Positions 53,175 through 61,660 of a DNA stretch of 64,000 nucleotides are shown here, in pieces; within the stretch, counting starts at the first letter, position 1, and every line of letters begins with the position of its first letter. Where the stretch lies: positions 1,241,501 to 1,305,500 of the forward strand of contig NZ_CP083539.1 in assembly GCF_025144335.1 (NCBI RefSeq), read 5' to 3'. The notes under the pieces are model-generated. The model saw only the letters and a list, made by a program, of their open reading frames with translations. It was not told where the DNA came from and ran no database searches. Made by a program: the position numbers and the translations under genes. The DNA is from Jannaschia sp. W003. Its GTDB lineage: Bacteria > Pseudomonadota > Alphaproteobacteria > Rhodobacterales > Rhodobacteraceae.

Positions 53175-55058
53175 TCAGAGGCGCAGCACGCCGGCGGGGG
53201 GCAGGGTGCGGCCCGCCCACTCCCGCGGCTCGGCGGCGTAGTTGAACGCGTACTCCGCCGCGCCCGCCCGGCGCAGGCGCAGGCCCTCGGGCAGGGGGCG
53301 CGGCTCCACCCCGGCCTCGCGCAGGAGATCGCCGAGGATGCGCTCCGCCGCCACCGCATCCGGCCAGCCGGCGAGGTGCAGGCGGCGGCCCGACCGCACC
53401 AGCGCGGGGGTGCCGTCGGCGCAGCGCTCCACCACCGTGGCCGTGCCCTCCAGATGCTCCAGCCAGAGGCGGATCGCGCCGCCCCGCTCCAGGGGGCGCT
53501 CGGCGCCGGGGGGCAGGGTCTCCACCAGCACCGCCTGCGCCTCCAGCCCCGGCACCTCGGGCCCGAGGGTCTCGGGCGTCGCCATTTCGGGGGTGGTGAC
53601 GGCGGTGCGGGGGCCGGTGAGGACCAGCCCTTCGGCGGCCTCGATGGCGGCACGGAGGGGATCGCTCAGGGCGAGGACGCCCGGCACCAGCGTCAGCGCG
53701 TAGCCGTCGAGCGAGGCCGCGTCGGGCGGCAGCACGTCGACGCTGACGCCGAGGTGGCGCAGGGCGCGGTAGAGGGCGAACGTCAGCGCGAAGTGGTCAA
53801 AGCCCGCGCCCTGCGGCTGCACCTCCCAGGCCCACTGCGAGGCGTAGTCGAAGACGAGCGCCACGGGGGCCTGCGCCTGCTCTACCTCGGGGGCCTCGCT
53901 CAGCTCCGCGGCCACGGCGCGGGCCTCGGCCAGGCCGGGCGCGGGGGCCGCGTCCGCGCGCAGGAGGCCGGCGTGGAACCGCTCCTGCGCGTGCGCGGCC
54001 TGGCGCCAGCGGAAGAAGCACACGGCTTCCGCGCCGTGGGCGAAGGCCTCCCACGCCCAGAGCCGCACAATGCCGGGCAGCGGCGCGGGGTTGTGGGGCG
54101 CCCAGTTCACGGGACCGGGCTGCTGCTCCATGACCCACCAGCGCCCCATGCCCACGGCGCGGTAGAGGTCGTGATGGAAGGCCTGGAAGTCGGGGTCGCC
54201 CTGGCGGAGGTAGGCCAGCGTGTCCCCCTCGGGCACCCGGTCCAAGAGGAAGCCCATGGGGTAGCTGTCCCAGGTGGCGATCTCCATCTGGCGGCCCGTG
54301 GCGAAGTGGTCGAACTCCGTCACCCGGCCCATGTAGTTGTGCGAGATGGGCGCGTCCGAATGCGTCCGGATCGCCGCCACCTGCGCCGCGTTCCAGCGCG
54401 CCACCTGATCCGACGAGAAGCGGCGGAAGGCCATGGCGTGGGCGGGGTTCGGCTCGGTGACGGTGAGGTTCGGCAGGTCGATCTGGTCGAAGCTGTCGTA
54501 GTCCATCGACCAGAACACGTTGCCCCAGGCTTCGTTGAGGGCCTCCACGGTGCCGTAGCGCTCGGCGAGCCAGAGGCGGAAGGCGCGCAGGGCGGTATCC
54601 GAGTAGGAGACCGTCGTGTCGTGGCAGCCGTACTCGTTGTCGGTCTGCCAGGCGTCCACCACGTCCGCGAACCGCTCGGCCAGGACCCCGGCCATGCGGG
54701 CCGCCTCGGCGCGGTAGCCCTCGTGGCTGAAGCAGTAATGGCGGCGCGAGCCGAAGCGGCGGGGGCGGCCTTCGGCGTCCACGGCGAGCATGTCCGGGTG
54801 GCGGTCCAGCATCCAGCGCGGCGGCGTGGCGGAGGGGGTGCCGAGGACGACCCGGAGGCCCGCGCCGCGCAGCACGTCGATCGCGCGGGCGAGCCAGTCG
54901 AGGCGCAGCTCGCCGGGGGCCGGCTCCAGCCGCGACCAGGCGAACTCGCCGATCCGGACCCAGGTGAGGCCCGCGTCGCGCATCATCGCCGCATCCGTGG
55001 CCCAGCGGCTCTCGGGCCAGTGCTCGGGGTAGTAGCAGACGCCGAGGGTGCGCTTCAT
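53175..55058 (-). CDS. Beta-galactosidase, GH42
   Basis: A 627-residue glycoside hydrolase of family GH42, which removes terminal beta-galactose. The start MKRTLGVCYYPEHWPESRW and the motif GTPSATPPRW are characteristic. The acid/base is E142 in TDNEYGCHDT and the nucleophile is E311 in VMEQQPGPVNW. A trimerisation and C-terminal domain follows. It is the last gene of the galactoside operon, 98 bases after the SMP-30 gene, and has no signal peptide. It therefore acts on imported beta-galactosides in the cytoplasm. Confidence 0.92.
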   Translation of the reverse strand: MKRTLGVCYYPEHWPESRWATDAAMMRDAGLTWVRIGEFAWSRLEPAPGELRLDWLARAIDVLRGAGLRVVLGTPSATPPRWMLDRHPDMLAVDAEGRPRRFGSRRHYCFSHEGYRAEAARMAGVLAERFADVVDAWQTDNEYGCHDTTVSYSDTALRAFRLWLAERYGTVEALNEAWGNVFWSMDYDSFDQIDLPNLTVTEPNPAHAMAFRRFSSDQVARWNAAQVAAIRTHSDAPISHNYMGRVTEFDHFATGRQMEIATWDSYPMGFLLDRVPEGDTLAYLRQGDPDFQAFHHDLYRAVGMGRWWVMEQQPGPVNWAPHNPAPLPGIVRLWAWEAFAHGAEAVCFFRWRQAAHAQERFHAGLLRADAAPAPGLAEARAVAAELSEAPEVEQAQAPVALVFDYASQWAWEVQPQGAGFDHFALTFALYRALRHLGVSVDVLPPDAASLDGYALTLVPGVLALSDPLRAAIEAAEGLVLTGPRTAVTTPEMATPETLGPEVPGLEAQAVLVETLPPGAERPLERGGAIRLWLEHLEGTATVVERCADGTPALVRSGRRLHLAGWPDAVAAERILGDLLREAGVEPRPLPEGLRLRRAGAAEYAFNYAAEPREWAGRTLPPAGVLRL

Positions 55059-55156
55059 GGTCGGGGGTCCGTCGGGAGGGATGGGGAGAGGGATTTCGGG
55101 AGGTCCGCGCCCGCCGGGGCGCGCGCGGCGCTACCCGCCGCGCCGCGGGCCTTCGC

Positions 55157-56023
55157 TCACAGCACGACCCGGTGCTCGCGCTGCCCCGCCACGGGCATGT
55201 CCGCCACCCAGGTCTTGCCGCCACCCGGCTGGAAGTCGAGCGCGCCGTCGTCCAGTCCTTGCGTCGCCGAGGTCACGAACATCTGCCGCAGCCCCGGCCC
55301 GCCGAAGGCCGGGCAAGTGGTGTGCGCGGAGCCCACCGCGAGGCTGCGCTTGTAGCGCCCGTCGGGGCCGTGGCAGGCCACGCGCCACGCGCCCCACTGG
55401 GCGATCCAGACGTCGCCGTCCGCGTCCACAACCGCGCCGTCCGGGGCCAGCCCCACGGGGCCGAAGTCGCAGAACACCTCGCGCCGCCCCGAGGGCCAGC
55501 CCGCCCGGTCGATCCGCTGGCGCCACAGCACGCCCTCGCGGGTGTCGGTGAAGTAGGCGGTGGTGCCGTCGGGCGAGAAGCAGATGGCGTTGGGAATGGT
55601 GATGGCGAGGTCCGCGAACATCCGGCGCACCTCGCCGCGGAAGTAGCGGTAGATGGCGCCGGCCCCCTTCTCCTGCTCGCGCCCCATGGTGCCGACCCAG
55701 AAGCCGCCCACCGGGTCGGCGCGCCCGTCGTTGGAGCGGGTCGAGGGGTCGTCCGCCTCCAGCCCCACCAGCCGCTGGCGCGCGCCGGAGGGGATGTCGA
55801 AGCGCCAGAAGGCCGAGGCGGAGACCACCATCAGCGTGTCGCGGTCCACCCAGCCGGCGCAGGTGACCGGCTCGTCCCACTGCCATTCCAGCGGCTCGTC
55901 CCCCGCGCGGGAGAGCATCCGGTGGCCTTCGATGTCGAACCAGAACAGCTGCTCGCGCTCGGGGTGCCAGAGCGGGCCCTCGCCCAGCACGCAGGCGCGG
56001 TCGTCGAAGAGGGTGGGGGTCAT
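55157..56023 (-). CDS. SMP-30/gluconolactonase-family lactonase
   Basis: A 288-residue six-bladed beta-propeller of the SMP-30/LRE family. Metal-ligand positions are visible: the Glu in LGEGPLWHPE, the Asn and Asp in RSNDGRADPVGGFWVGTM, and the Asn in IPNAICFSPDG. The later signature LAPDGAVVDADGDVWIAQW is also typical. In this operon the likely substrate is galactono-lactone, giving galactonate. The start overlaps the DgoA-like stop, so the genes are coupled. The assignment to galactonolactone rests on context. Confidence 0.85.
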   Translation of the reverse strand: MTPTLFDDRACVLGEGPLWHPEREQLFWFDIEGHRMLSRAGDEPLEWQWDEPVTCAGWVDRDTLMVVSASAFWRFDIPSGARQRLVGLEADDPSTRSNDGRADPVGGFWVGTMGREQEKGAGAIYRYFRGEVRRMFADLAITIPNAICFSPDGTTAYFTDTREGVLWRQRIDRAGWPSGRREVFCDFGPVGLAPDGAVVDADGDVWIAQWGAWRVACHGPDGRYKRSLAVGSAHTTCPAFGGPGLRQMFVTSATQGLDDGALDFQPGGGKTWVADMPVAGQREHRVVL

Positions 56024-56622
56024 TTCGCGGCGTCCCAGGCGGCGACGATGCGCTGGGCGCGGCGGCCGATCTCCTCGGTCGAGAAGCCCGGCCGGTAGAG
56101 GGCCGAGCCGAGGCCGAAGCCCGAGGCGCCGGCCGCGACCCATGCCGCGAAGTTCTCGGGGCCGGCGCCGCCCACGGCGAAGACCGGCATGTCCTCGGGG
56201 ATCACGGCGCGCATGGCCTTCAGCCCCACGGGGCCGGCCATCGCGCCGGGAAAGAGCTTCAGCCCCGTGGCCCCCCAGCGGATCGCGGCGAAGGCCTCGG
56301 TGGGGGTGAACACGCCGGGCCAGCTCTGGAGGTGGCGCTCGCGGGTGCGGCGGATCACGGCCTCGTTGCAGTCGGGCGAGACGATGATGCGCCCGCCCGC
56401 CCGGACCACGCGGTCCACGTCGTCGGGGTCCAGCACGGTGCCGGCGCCCACGGTCGCGTGGTGGCCCACGGTGCGCACCATCGCCTCGATCGAGCGGAAG
56501 GGCTCGGGCGAGTTCAGCGGCACTTCGATGGTGACGATGCCCTCGTCCACGAGGGCCTCGGCCGCCTCGGCGGCCTGCTCGGGCTCGATGCCCCTCAGGA
56601 TGGCGATCAGGGGACGGGTCAT
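56020..56622 (-). CDS. dgoA: 2-dehydro-3-deoxy-6-phosphogalactonate aldolase
   Basis: Class I aldolase of the KDPG/KDPGal family, giving pyruvate and glyceraldehyde 3-phosphate. The 200-residue protein has the catalytic Glu33 in TIEVPLNSP and the Schiff-base lysine K122 in TGLKLFPG. The N-terminus MTRPLIAILRGI is close to DgoA. Its pairing with DgoK makes a galactonate-route assignment likely over the Entner-Doudoroff KDPG aldolase. Start and stop overlap its two neighbours by four bases each. Confidence 0.9.
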   Translation of the reverse strand: MTRPLIAILRGIEPEQAAEAAEALVDEGIVTIEVPLNSPEPFRSIEAMVRTVGHHATVGAGTVLDPDDVDRVVRAGGRIIVSPDCNEAVIRRTRERHLQSWPGVFTPTEAFAAIRWGATGLKLFPGAMAGPVGLKAMRAVIPEDMPVFAVGGAGPENFAAWVAAGASGFGLGSALYRPGFSTEEIGRRAQRIVAAWDAAK

Positions 56623-57485
56623 GGCGCCTCCAGGCTGGCCAGGCCCGCGAGCGTCATGGCGCCGGCGGGCAAGATGCGGGTGGTGATTCCTTCGGCGGCG
56701 AGGGCGGCCTCGTAGATCGGAGCCGTGCGGTCCGATCCCGTTATGACCACGTCGCGGCCCAGCCACCAAGGGCGGGCGGCGGCCATCTCGGCGCCGACCA
56801 GGAGGCCCGAGAGCGTGGCGCGGGCGGTTCCGGCGTCCTGGCCGTGCAGCAGGTCGGCGGCGCGCAGGCCGAAGGCGCGGGCGGCGAGGCGCTCGGGGCG
56901 CGACAGGGCCTCGGCAGCGGCCTCCGCGAAGGCGGCGTCGTCCCAGCCGTCGCCCGCGAGCGAGTGGCGCAGCACCGACCGCTCGGAGAGGAGCGCGAAC
57001 AGCTCGCCCGTCATGCAGGTGAGGAAGCTGATCACCTCGCCCGCGCTCACGTGGACCCACTTGGTGTGGGTGCCGGGCAGGCAGAGGCAGCCGTCGAAGT
57101 CGGGGAGGGTGGCAAGGACGCCGGCGATCTGGGTCTCCTCGCCGCGCATCACGTCCGGGTGGGGCGCGCGCTGGCTCAGGCCGGGCACGATGGTGGCATG
57201 GAGGCGCGGGTCGCTGGCGGGCACGCGGACGGGATCGCCGAGGGGCGTGCAGGGAACGCTCCGGTAGGGCGCCTCGTGCCAGCCCTGCCGCGCGCCGGCC
57301 ATGCCGCAGACGCGGACCGGGGCGGGAAGCCAGTCCTCCACCAGCGCCAGCAGCGCCGGCTCGAAGCCCTCGCGCCCGAGGCTGTTCATGCCGGCGCCGC
57401 TCTCGCGCGTCTGCGTGGCTTCGCCCTCGACGAGCGTGGCGCGCAGGGCGGTGGTGCCCCAGTCGACGGCGATCCATCTCTTCAT
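56619..57485 (-). CDS. dgoK: 2-dehydro-3-deoxygalactonokinase
   Basis: Phosphorylates 2-keto-3-deoxygalactonate, the step before DgoA. The 288-residue protein belongs to the DgoK family and shows the ATPase-like N-terminus MKRWIAVDWGTTALRATLVE with GMAGARQGW and the active-site CLPGTHTKWVHV. The C-terminal ALYRP-like part is replaced by GSDRTAPIYEAAL. It is coupled to the SDR gene upstream and dgoA downstream by four-base overlaps. Confidence 0.9.
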   Translation of the reverse strand: MKRWIAVDWGTTALRATLVEGEATQTRESGAGMNSLGREGFEPALLALVEDWLPAPVRVCGMAGARQGWHEAPYRSVPCTPLGDPVRVPASDPRLHATIVPGLSQRAPHPDVMRGEETQIAGVLATLPDFDGCLCLPGTHTKWVHVSAGEVISFLTCMTGELFALLSERSVLRHSLAGDGWDDAAFAEAAAEALSRPERLAARAFGLRAADLLHGQDAGTARATLSGLLVGAEMAAARPWWLGRDVVITGSDRTAPIYEAALAAEGITTRILPAGAMTLAGLASLEAP

Positions 57486-58249
57486 CCGGTGGTGACCACG
57501 CCTCCGTCCACGACCATCGCCTGCCCGGTCATCATGGCAGAGGCGTCGGATGCGAGGAACAGGGTGGGGGCCACGATGTGCTCGGGGGCGAGGTGTTCCT
57601 TGAGGCACTGGCGGCCCAGGTGGGCCGCGAGTCCCTCCGGGTCGGCCCAGAGGTCGAGCTGCTTCTGCGTCAGCACCCACCCCGGCGCGAGGGCGTTCAC
57701 GCGGATGCCGTCGGGGCCGAACTCGCGGGCGAGGCTGCGGGTCAGGCCGGTGATGCCCGCGTTGGCGGCGGTGTAGACGGCGTAGCCGGCGTTGCCCATT
57801 ATGTAGGAGATGGAGCTGAAGTTGACGATGCGCCCCGGCAGGCCCGCGTCGCGCAGGCCCCGGATCACGTGCTGCGAGGCGAAGAGGTAGGCGCCGAGGT
57901 TCACGTCGATCATCCGCCGCCAGTAGTCCTCGGTCACGTCCAGCGTGCCGTGGCGGTCGTCGTTGGCGGCGTTGTTCACGAGGCGGGTCACGGGGCCGTG
58001 GGCCTCGGCGGCGCGGTCGATGGCGGCGAAGAGGCTCGCGTTGTCGGAGATGTCGCCCTGGATGAACAGGGGCTTGGTGCCCGTCGCGGCCTCCATGCTC
58101 TCCGCGAAGGCGGTGGCGTCGGAGCGGCCGATGAAGGCGACCTTCGCGCCCTGCCTGAGGAACCCTTCGGTCAGGGCGGCGCCGATGCCGGAGCCGCCGC
58201 CGGTGACGAAGACCGAGGCGCCGGCGAGGTCGGGGAAGGTGGGGGTCAT
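57482..58249 (-). CDS. SDR-family sugar dehydrogenase, probable galactose dehydrogenase lacking the catalytic Lys
   Basis: A 255-residue SDR. The cofactor motif TGGGSGIG, the VNNAAN stretch and the serine in NFSSISY are present. The active-site pair reads Y159-TAA-N163, so the usual catalytic lysine is asparagine (codon AAC). The C-terminus is LASDASAMMTGQAMVVDGG. The position between alpha-galactosidase and dgoK/dgoA suggests oxidation of galactose to its lactone. Either the family uses another residue in place of the lysine or the enzyme is altered. It is first in the dgo block and is preceded by a family A repeat. Confidence 0.82.
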   Translation of the reverse strand: MTPTFPDLAGASVFVTGGGSGIGAALTEGFLRQGAKVAFIGRSDATAFAESMEAATGTKPLFIQGDISDNASLFAAIDRAAEAHGPVTRLVNNAANDDRHGTLDVTEDYWRRMIDVNLGAYLFASQHVIRGLRDAGLPGRIVNFSSISYIMGNAGYAVYTAANAGITGLTRSLAREFGPDGIRVNALAPGWVLTQKQLDLWADPEGLAAHLGRQCLKEHLAPEHIVAPTLFLASDASAMMTGQAMVVDGGVVTTG

Positions 58250-58274
58250 GGGCGGGGCTCCGTGCGTGGGTGGC

Positions 58275-58328
58275 GCCGGGGGCTCTGCCCCCGGACCCCC
58301 GAGGTATTTTCGGCAAGATGAGGGAGGG
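58275..58328 (-). repeat. Repeat family A copy 9
   Basis: Hairpin CCGGGGGC-TCT-GCCCCCGG at 58276-58294, then ACCCCCGAGGTATTTT and CGGCAAGATGAGGG. Read on the minus strand it starts seven bases after the GH36 stop. Confidence 0.8.
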
Positions 58329-58334
58329 CGGGGA

Positions 58335-60440
58335 TCACAGGCGGTGTCCTTCGATCACCCACATCGTCTCCGGGAAGTGCCAGGGCAGGACGAGGCCGTG
58401 GTGCATGAGCCAGGCGCCGGGGAGGTCGATGGGGCCGTCCTTGAGGAGCGGCGCGCCGCGCGAGAGGGCGGGGGCGTCGGCGCGGTTGATCAGCTCCACG
58501 CGGTAGGTGGCGGCGGGGTCGAGGTTTGCCAGGCGCAGGGGGCGCGGGGCGATCTGGGCCGAGGTGGCGGCCTTGCCGGCGAACACGGCGAAGCGCGCGC
58601 CGTCGGGGGCCATCTGCTGCTCGGCCAGAACGGCGGGGTCGGCGCTGTCGAGGCGCAGGATGTCGGCCTCCGTCATCCACGCGCGGTTCGCCTTCCACCA
58701 TGCCGTGACCTCCGAGAGGACGCGGGCCTCGCGTTCGTCCAGCTCGCGCGGGTCCATCTCGAAGCCCATGTGGCGCTGGGCGGCGACCCAGGCGCGGAAG
58801 GTGATGTCGTGGCTGCGGCCCGAGGTGTGGCAGCGGCGCGGGCCGACGTGGGAGCCGGTGACGGCGAGGGGCAGGAACAGGGCCGCGTCGTGCTGGATGC
58901 GCAAGCGCTCCAGCGCGTCGTTGGAATCGGACAGCCAGACGCGCTGGGTGCGCCCGAGGATGCCGAAGTCGATGCGCCCCCCTCCGCTCGCGCAGCTCTC
59001 GATCTCCACCTGGGGGAAGTCGGCGCGCAGGCGGTCGAGGAGGGCGTAGGAGCCGCGGGTCTGCGCCGCATCGGGCATGGGCAGCACGCGGTTGTGGTCC
59101 CACTTCACGTAGTCGATCGCGTGGCGCGCGAGGATCGCAGCCATGCGATCGTAGATGAAGTCGCGGACCTCGGGCAGCGCCATGTTGAGGGCCTTCTGCG
59201 CGCGGCCCAGGGTCTGGTCCTCGCCGCCGAGCGCCCAGTCCGGGTGGGCGCGGTGGAGGTCGGAGTCCGGGTTGATCATCTCGGGCTCGAACCACAGACC
59301 GAAGGTCATGCCCAAGCCGTGCACGTGGTCGATCAGGGGGCCGAGGCCGTCGGGGTACTTGCGCGGGTCCACCTCCCAGTCCGAGAGCGAGCGGGTGTCG
59401 TCGTCGCGCTGGCCGAACCAGCCGTCGTCGAGCACGAAGCGCTCGGCGCCGAGGGCGGCGGCCCGCTCCGCGATGTCGCGCAGCACGGGAAGCTCGTGGC
59501 GGAAGTACACCGCCTCCCAGCAGTTGTAGTGGACGGGGCGGGGGTGGGCGCGGCCCCGGGGCCAGGTGACCACGCGGTCGCGCACGTGGCGCTGGAAGGC
59601 CACCGCGCAGCCGTTGAGACCTTCGGCCGAGTAGGCCGCGTACAGCGTGGCGGTCTCGAAGCGGCGGCTCGCCTCGGGCTCCATGCGCGCGGCATGGCCC
59701 CACTGGACCTGTCGCCGGCCGTCGGGCAGCTCCTCGGCGATCATGCGGTGGCCGCCCGACCAACCGTAGTGGAAGGCCCAGGCTTCGCCGCGGGTGTTGG
59801 TGGCGCCCGCGCCGGGGATCACGAGGCCGGGGAAGTGCTCGTGCCCCGTGCGGCCCGTGCGGTTCTCGCGGTAGCGCATGCCGGGCGACCAGGCGGTGCG
59901 GTTGAGCTGGAACTCGCCGCACCAGCGGCCCGACACGTCGATCATTTCGGCCGCGTGCTGCGGCGCGGGCAGCACGGGGGCGGCGAGCCAGTGGAGGTGC
60001 ACGGGCGCGTCCGACTCGAGCGCGGTGGAGCAGGCGATCACGCCGGTGCCTTCGTCGGCGCGGAAGCGGAACGTGGCGGCGAGGCCGAGGGCGGCGTCCT
60101 CGTAGCGCAACGACAGCGCGCCGTCGCCCGCCTCCTCGGCGGCGAAGCAGAGCTTCGGCAGGAGCGGCGTGCCGTCCTCGGCCCGCAGCACGAGGCCGGG
60201 CTGGCCGGGGAACGAGCGCACCGCCTCGGGCAGCAGCGAGAGGTCGGGGTTCTCGTCGAGCATGCCGCCCGTCACGTCGATGGCGTGGGCGGCGTGGAGC
60301 GTCGCGAGGTCGGCGTCCGCGGGAAGGGGCGCGCCCCAGTGGATGCACTGGGGCAGGCGGTCGCGCGTCGCGGCGAGCGCGAGGCACTGGGGCCCCGCGT
60401 CGAGGCGCCAGGTGCGGGTGGCGGGGATGGCAGCGGTCAT
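58335..60440 (-). CDS. Alpha-galactosidase, GH36
   Basis: A 701-residue GH36 enzyme that releases terminal alpha-galactose from melibiose or raffinose-type sugars. The central TIM barrel contains the nucleophile D448 in YVKWDHNR, and the acid/base aspartate is in WLSDSNDALER (about residue 505-508). The substrate and fold motifs VLDDGWFGQRDDD, LWFEPEMINPDSDL and ESCASGGGRIDFG are also visible. The N-terminal 300 residues form the beta-supersandwich. No signal peptide is seen, so it works on imported sugar. The gene lies 22 bases downstream of the second permease gene. Confidence 0.93.
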   Translation of the reverse strand: MTAAIPATRTWRLDAGPQCLALAATRDRLPQCIHWGAPLPADADLATLHAAHAIDVTGGMLDENPDLSLLPEAVRSFPGQPGLVLRAEDGTPLLPKLCFAAEEAGDGALSLRYEDAALGLAATFRFRADEGTGVIACSTALESDAPVHLHWLAAPVLPAPQHAAEMIDVSGRWCGEFQLNRTAWSPGMRYRENRTGRTGHEHFPGLVIPGAGATNTRGEAWAFHYGWSGGHRMIAEELPDGRRQVQWGHAARMEPEASRRFETATLYAAYSAEGLNGCAVAFQRHVRDRVVTWPRGRAHPRPVHYNCWEAVYFRHELPVLRDIAERAAALGAERFVLDDGWFGQRDDDTRSLSDWEVDPRKYPDGLGPLIDHVHGLGMTFGLWFEPEMINPDSDLHRAHPDWALGGEDQTLGRAQKALNMALPEVRDFIYDRMAAILARHAIDYVKWDHNRVLPMPDAAQTRGSYALLDRLRADFPQVEIESCASGGGRIDFGILGRTQRVWLSDSNDALERLRIQHDAALFLPLAVTGSHVGPRRCHTSGRSHDITFRAWVAAQRHMGFEMDPRELDEREARVLSEVTAWWKANRAWMTEADILRLDSADPAVLAEQQMAPDGARFAVFAGKAATSAQIAPRPLRLANLDPAATYRVELINRADAPALSRGAPLLKDGPIDLPGAWLMHHGLVLPWHFPETMWVIEGHRL

Positions 60441-60462
60441 CGGGGCTGCGGGGCGCTCGGGG

Positions 60463-61311
60463 TCACTTCACGGCTCCGAGGGTCAGGCCGGCGATGAAGT
60501 GGCGCTGCATCAGGAAGAACATCAGCACGGGCGGCAGGGCGGCGACGATGCTGCCGGCGCTCATCAGGTGGTAGGCGGCGCGGTACTGGGAGTTGAAGGC
60601 GGTGATGCCGGCCGTGACGGGCTGGGCGTCGGGGCCTTGCGTCAGGACGACGGCCCAGAAGTAGTCGTTCCAGATGAACGTGAAGATGAGCACGGCCAGG
60701 GCGGCCAGCGCGGGCTTCATCAGGGGCAGGACTACGTACCAGAAGATGCGCCACTCGGCGACGCCCTCGACGCGGGCGGCCTCGATCAGGGGGTAGGGCA
60801 GGGCGCGGATGAAGTTGCGCATGAAGAGCGTGCAGAAGCCGGTCTGGAAGGCGATGTGGAAGAGCACCAGCCCGGTCTTGGTATCATAGAGGCCGAGGTC
60901 CACGGTCAGGTCGCGCACGGGGACCATGAGGATCTGGAAGGGCACGAAGTTGCCGGCGATGAACATGAAGAACAGCAGCAGGTTGCCGCGGAAGCGGTAG
61001 ATGCCCAGCGCGAAGCCCGTCAGCGCCGAGAGCGCGATGGCGCCCAGCACCGTGGGCACGGTGATGAACACCGAGTTGAGGAGGTAGCGCGGCATGTCGC
61101 TCTCGAGGAAGACCTTGCCGTAGTTCTCCAGGAGGTCGAACGAGGAGGGCCAGCCCCAGTAGTTGCCGCGCGCGAAGTCGGCTTCGGGGCGGACCGAGAA
61201 CATGGCGACCGCGATGAGGGGCAGGAGCCAGAGGATCAGGGCGAGCGGAAGCATCGCCTTGTAGGTGGCCTGCGCGGCGTCGGAGCGCTTCTGGATTGGG
61301 GTGGGGAACAT
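60463..61311 (-). CDS. Carbohydrate ABC transporter permease (MalG-type)
   Basis: A 282-residue inner-membrane permease with about six helices. The cytoplasmic EAA loop reads EAARVEGVAEWRIFWYVVLP, the segment that docks onto the ATPase. The start MFPTPIQKRS is one base downstream of the MmcQ-like stop, so translation is probably coupled. With the MalF-type permease and the binding protein it forms an importer for galactosides. The family is the CUT1 sugar importer group. The ATP-binding subunit is missing from the window. Confidence 0.9.
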   Translation of the reverse strand: MFPTPIQKRSDAAQATYKAMLPLALILWLLPLIAVAMFSVRPEADFARGNYWGWPSSFDLLENYGKVFLESDMPRYLLNSVFITVPTVLGAIALSALTGFALGIYRFRGNLLLFFMFIAGNFVPFQILMVPVRDLTVDLGLYDTKTGLVLFHIAFQTGFCTLFMRNFIRALPYPLIEAARVEGVAEWRIFWYVVLPLMKPALAALAVLIFTFIWNDYFWAVVLTQGPDAQPVTAGITAFNSQYRAAYHLMSAGSIVAALPPVLMFFLMQRHFIAGLTLGAVK

Positions 61312-61312
61312 C

Positions 61313-61660
61313 TCAGGCGTCCTCGCGGGGCAGGGCGGCCTGCGCCTTCTTCGTGAGCGTGGCGCGGATCAGGGCGTAGGAGGACCGGACGCGGTGGGCG
61401 ATCTCGCCGTCGTCGCTGCCGGGGGGCAGGCGGACCCATGAGGCGTGGAGGTAGGGGGCCCGCTCGCCCACGCCGGCGTCGATCAGCATGGCCGCCGTGT
61501 CGGGGCCGCCCGTCTTGAGCGAGATGCCGTCGTCCGCGGCGCCCATCACCGCGAACATCTTGTCGCCCACCTTCCAGACGTCGTGGCCGGGGCCGAAGCT
61601 GTGGTGGAGCGTGGCCCCCGGCCGGGCGGCGCAGAGCGCGTTGATCTCTGCCCGTGTCAT
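61313..61660 (-). CDS. MmcQ/YjbR family protein
   Basis: A 115-residue protein of the MmcQ/YjbR (DUF419) group. The family shows a CyaY-like fold and is of unknown function. Family stretches here are MTRAEINALCAARPGA, GDKMFAVMG and ISLKTGGPDTAAML, with a C-terminal basic helix. It is embedded between the two permease genes: its start overlaps the malF-type stop by four bases and the MalG-type start follows its stop by one base. The position inside the transporter operon is unusual for this family. Confidence 0.82.
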   Translation of the reverse strand: MTRAEINALCAARPGATLHHSFGPGHDVWKVGDKMFAVMGAADDGISLKTGGPDTAAMLIDAGVGERAPYLHASWVRLPPGSDDGEIAHRVRSSYALIRATLTKKAQAALPREDA

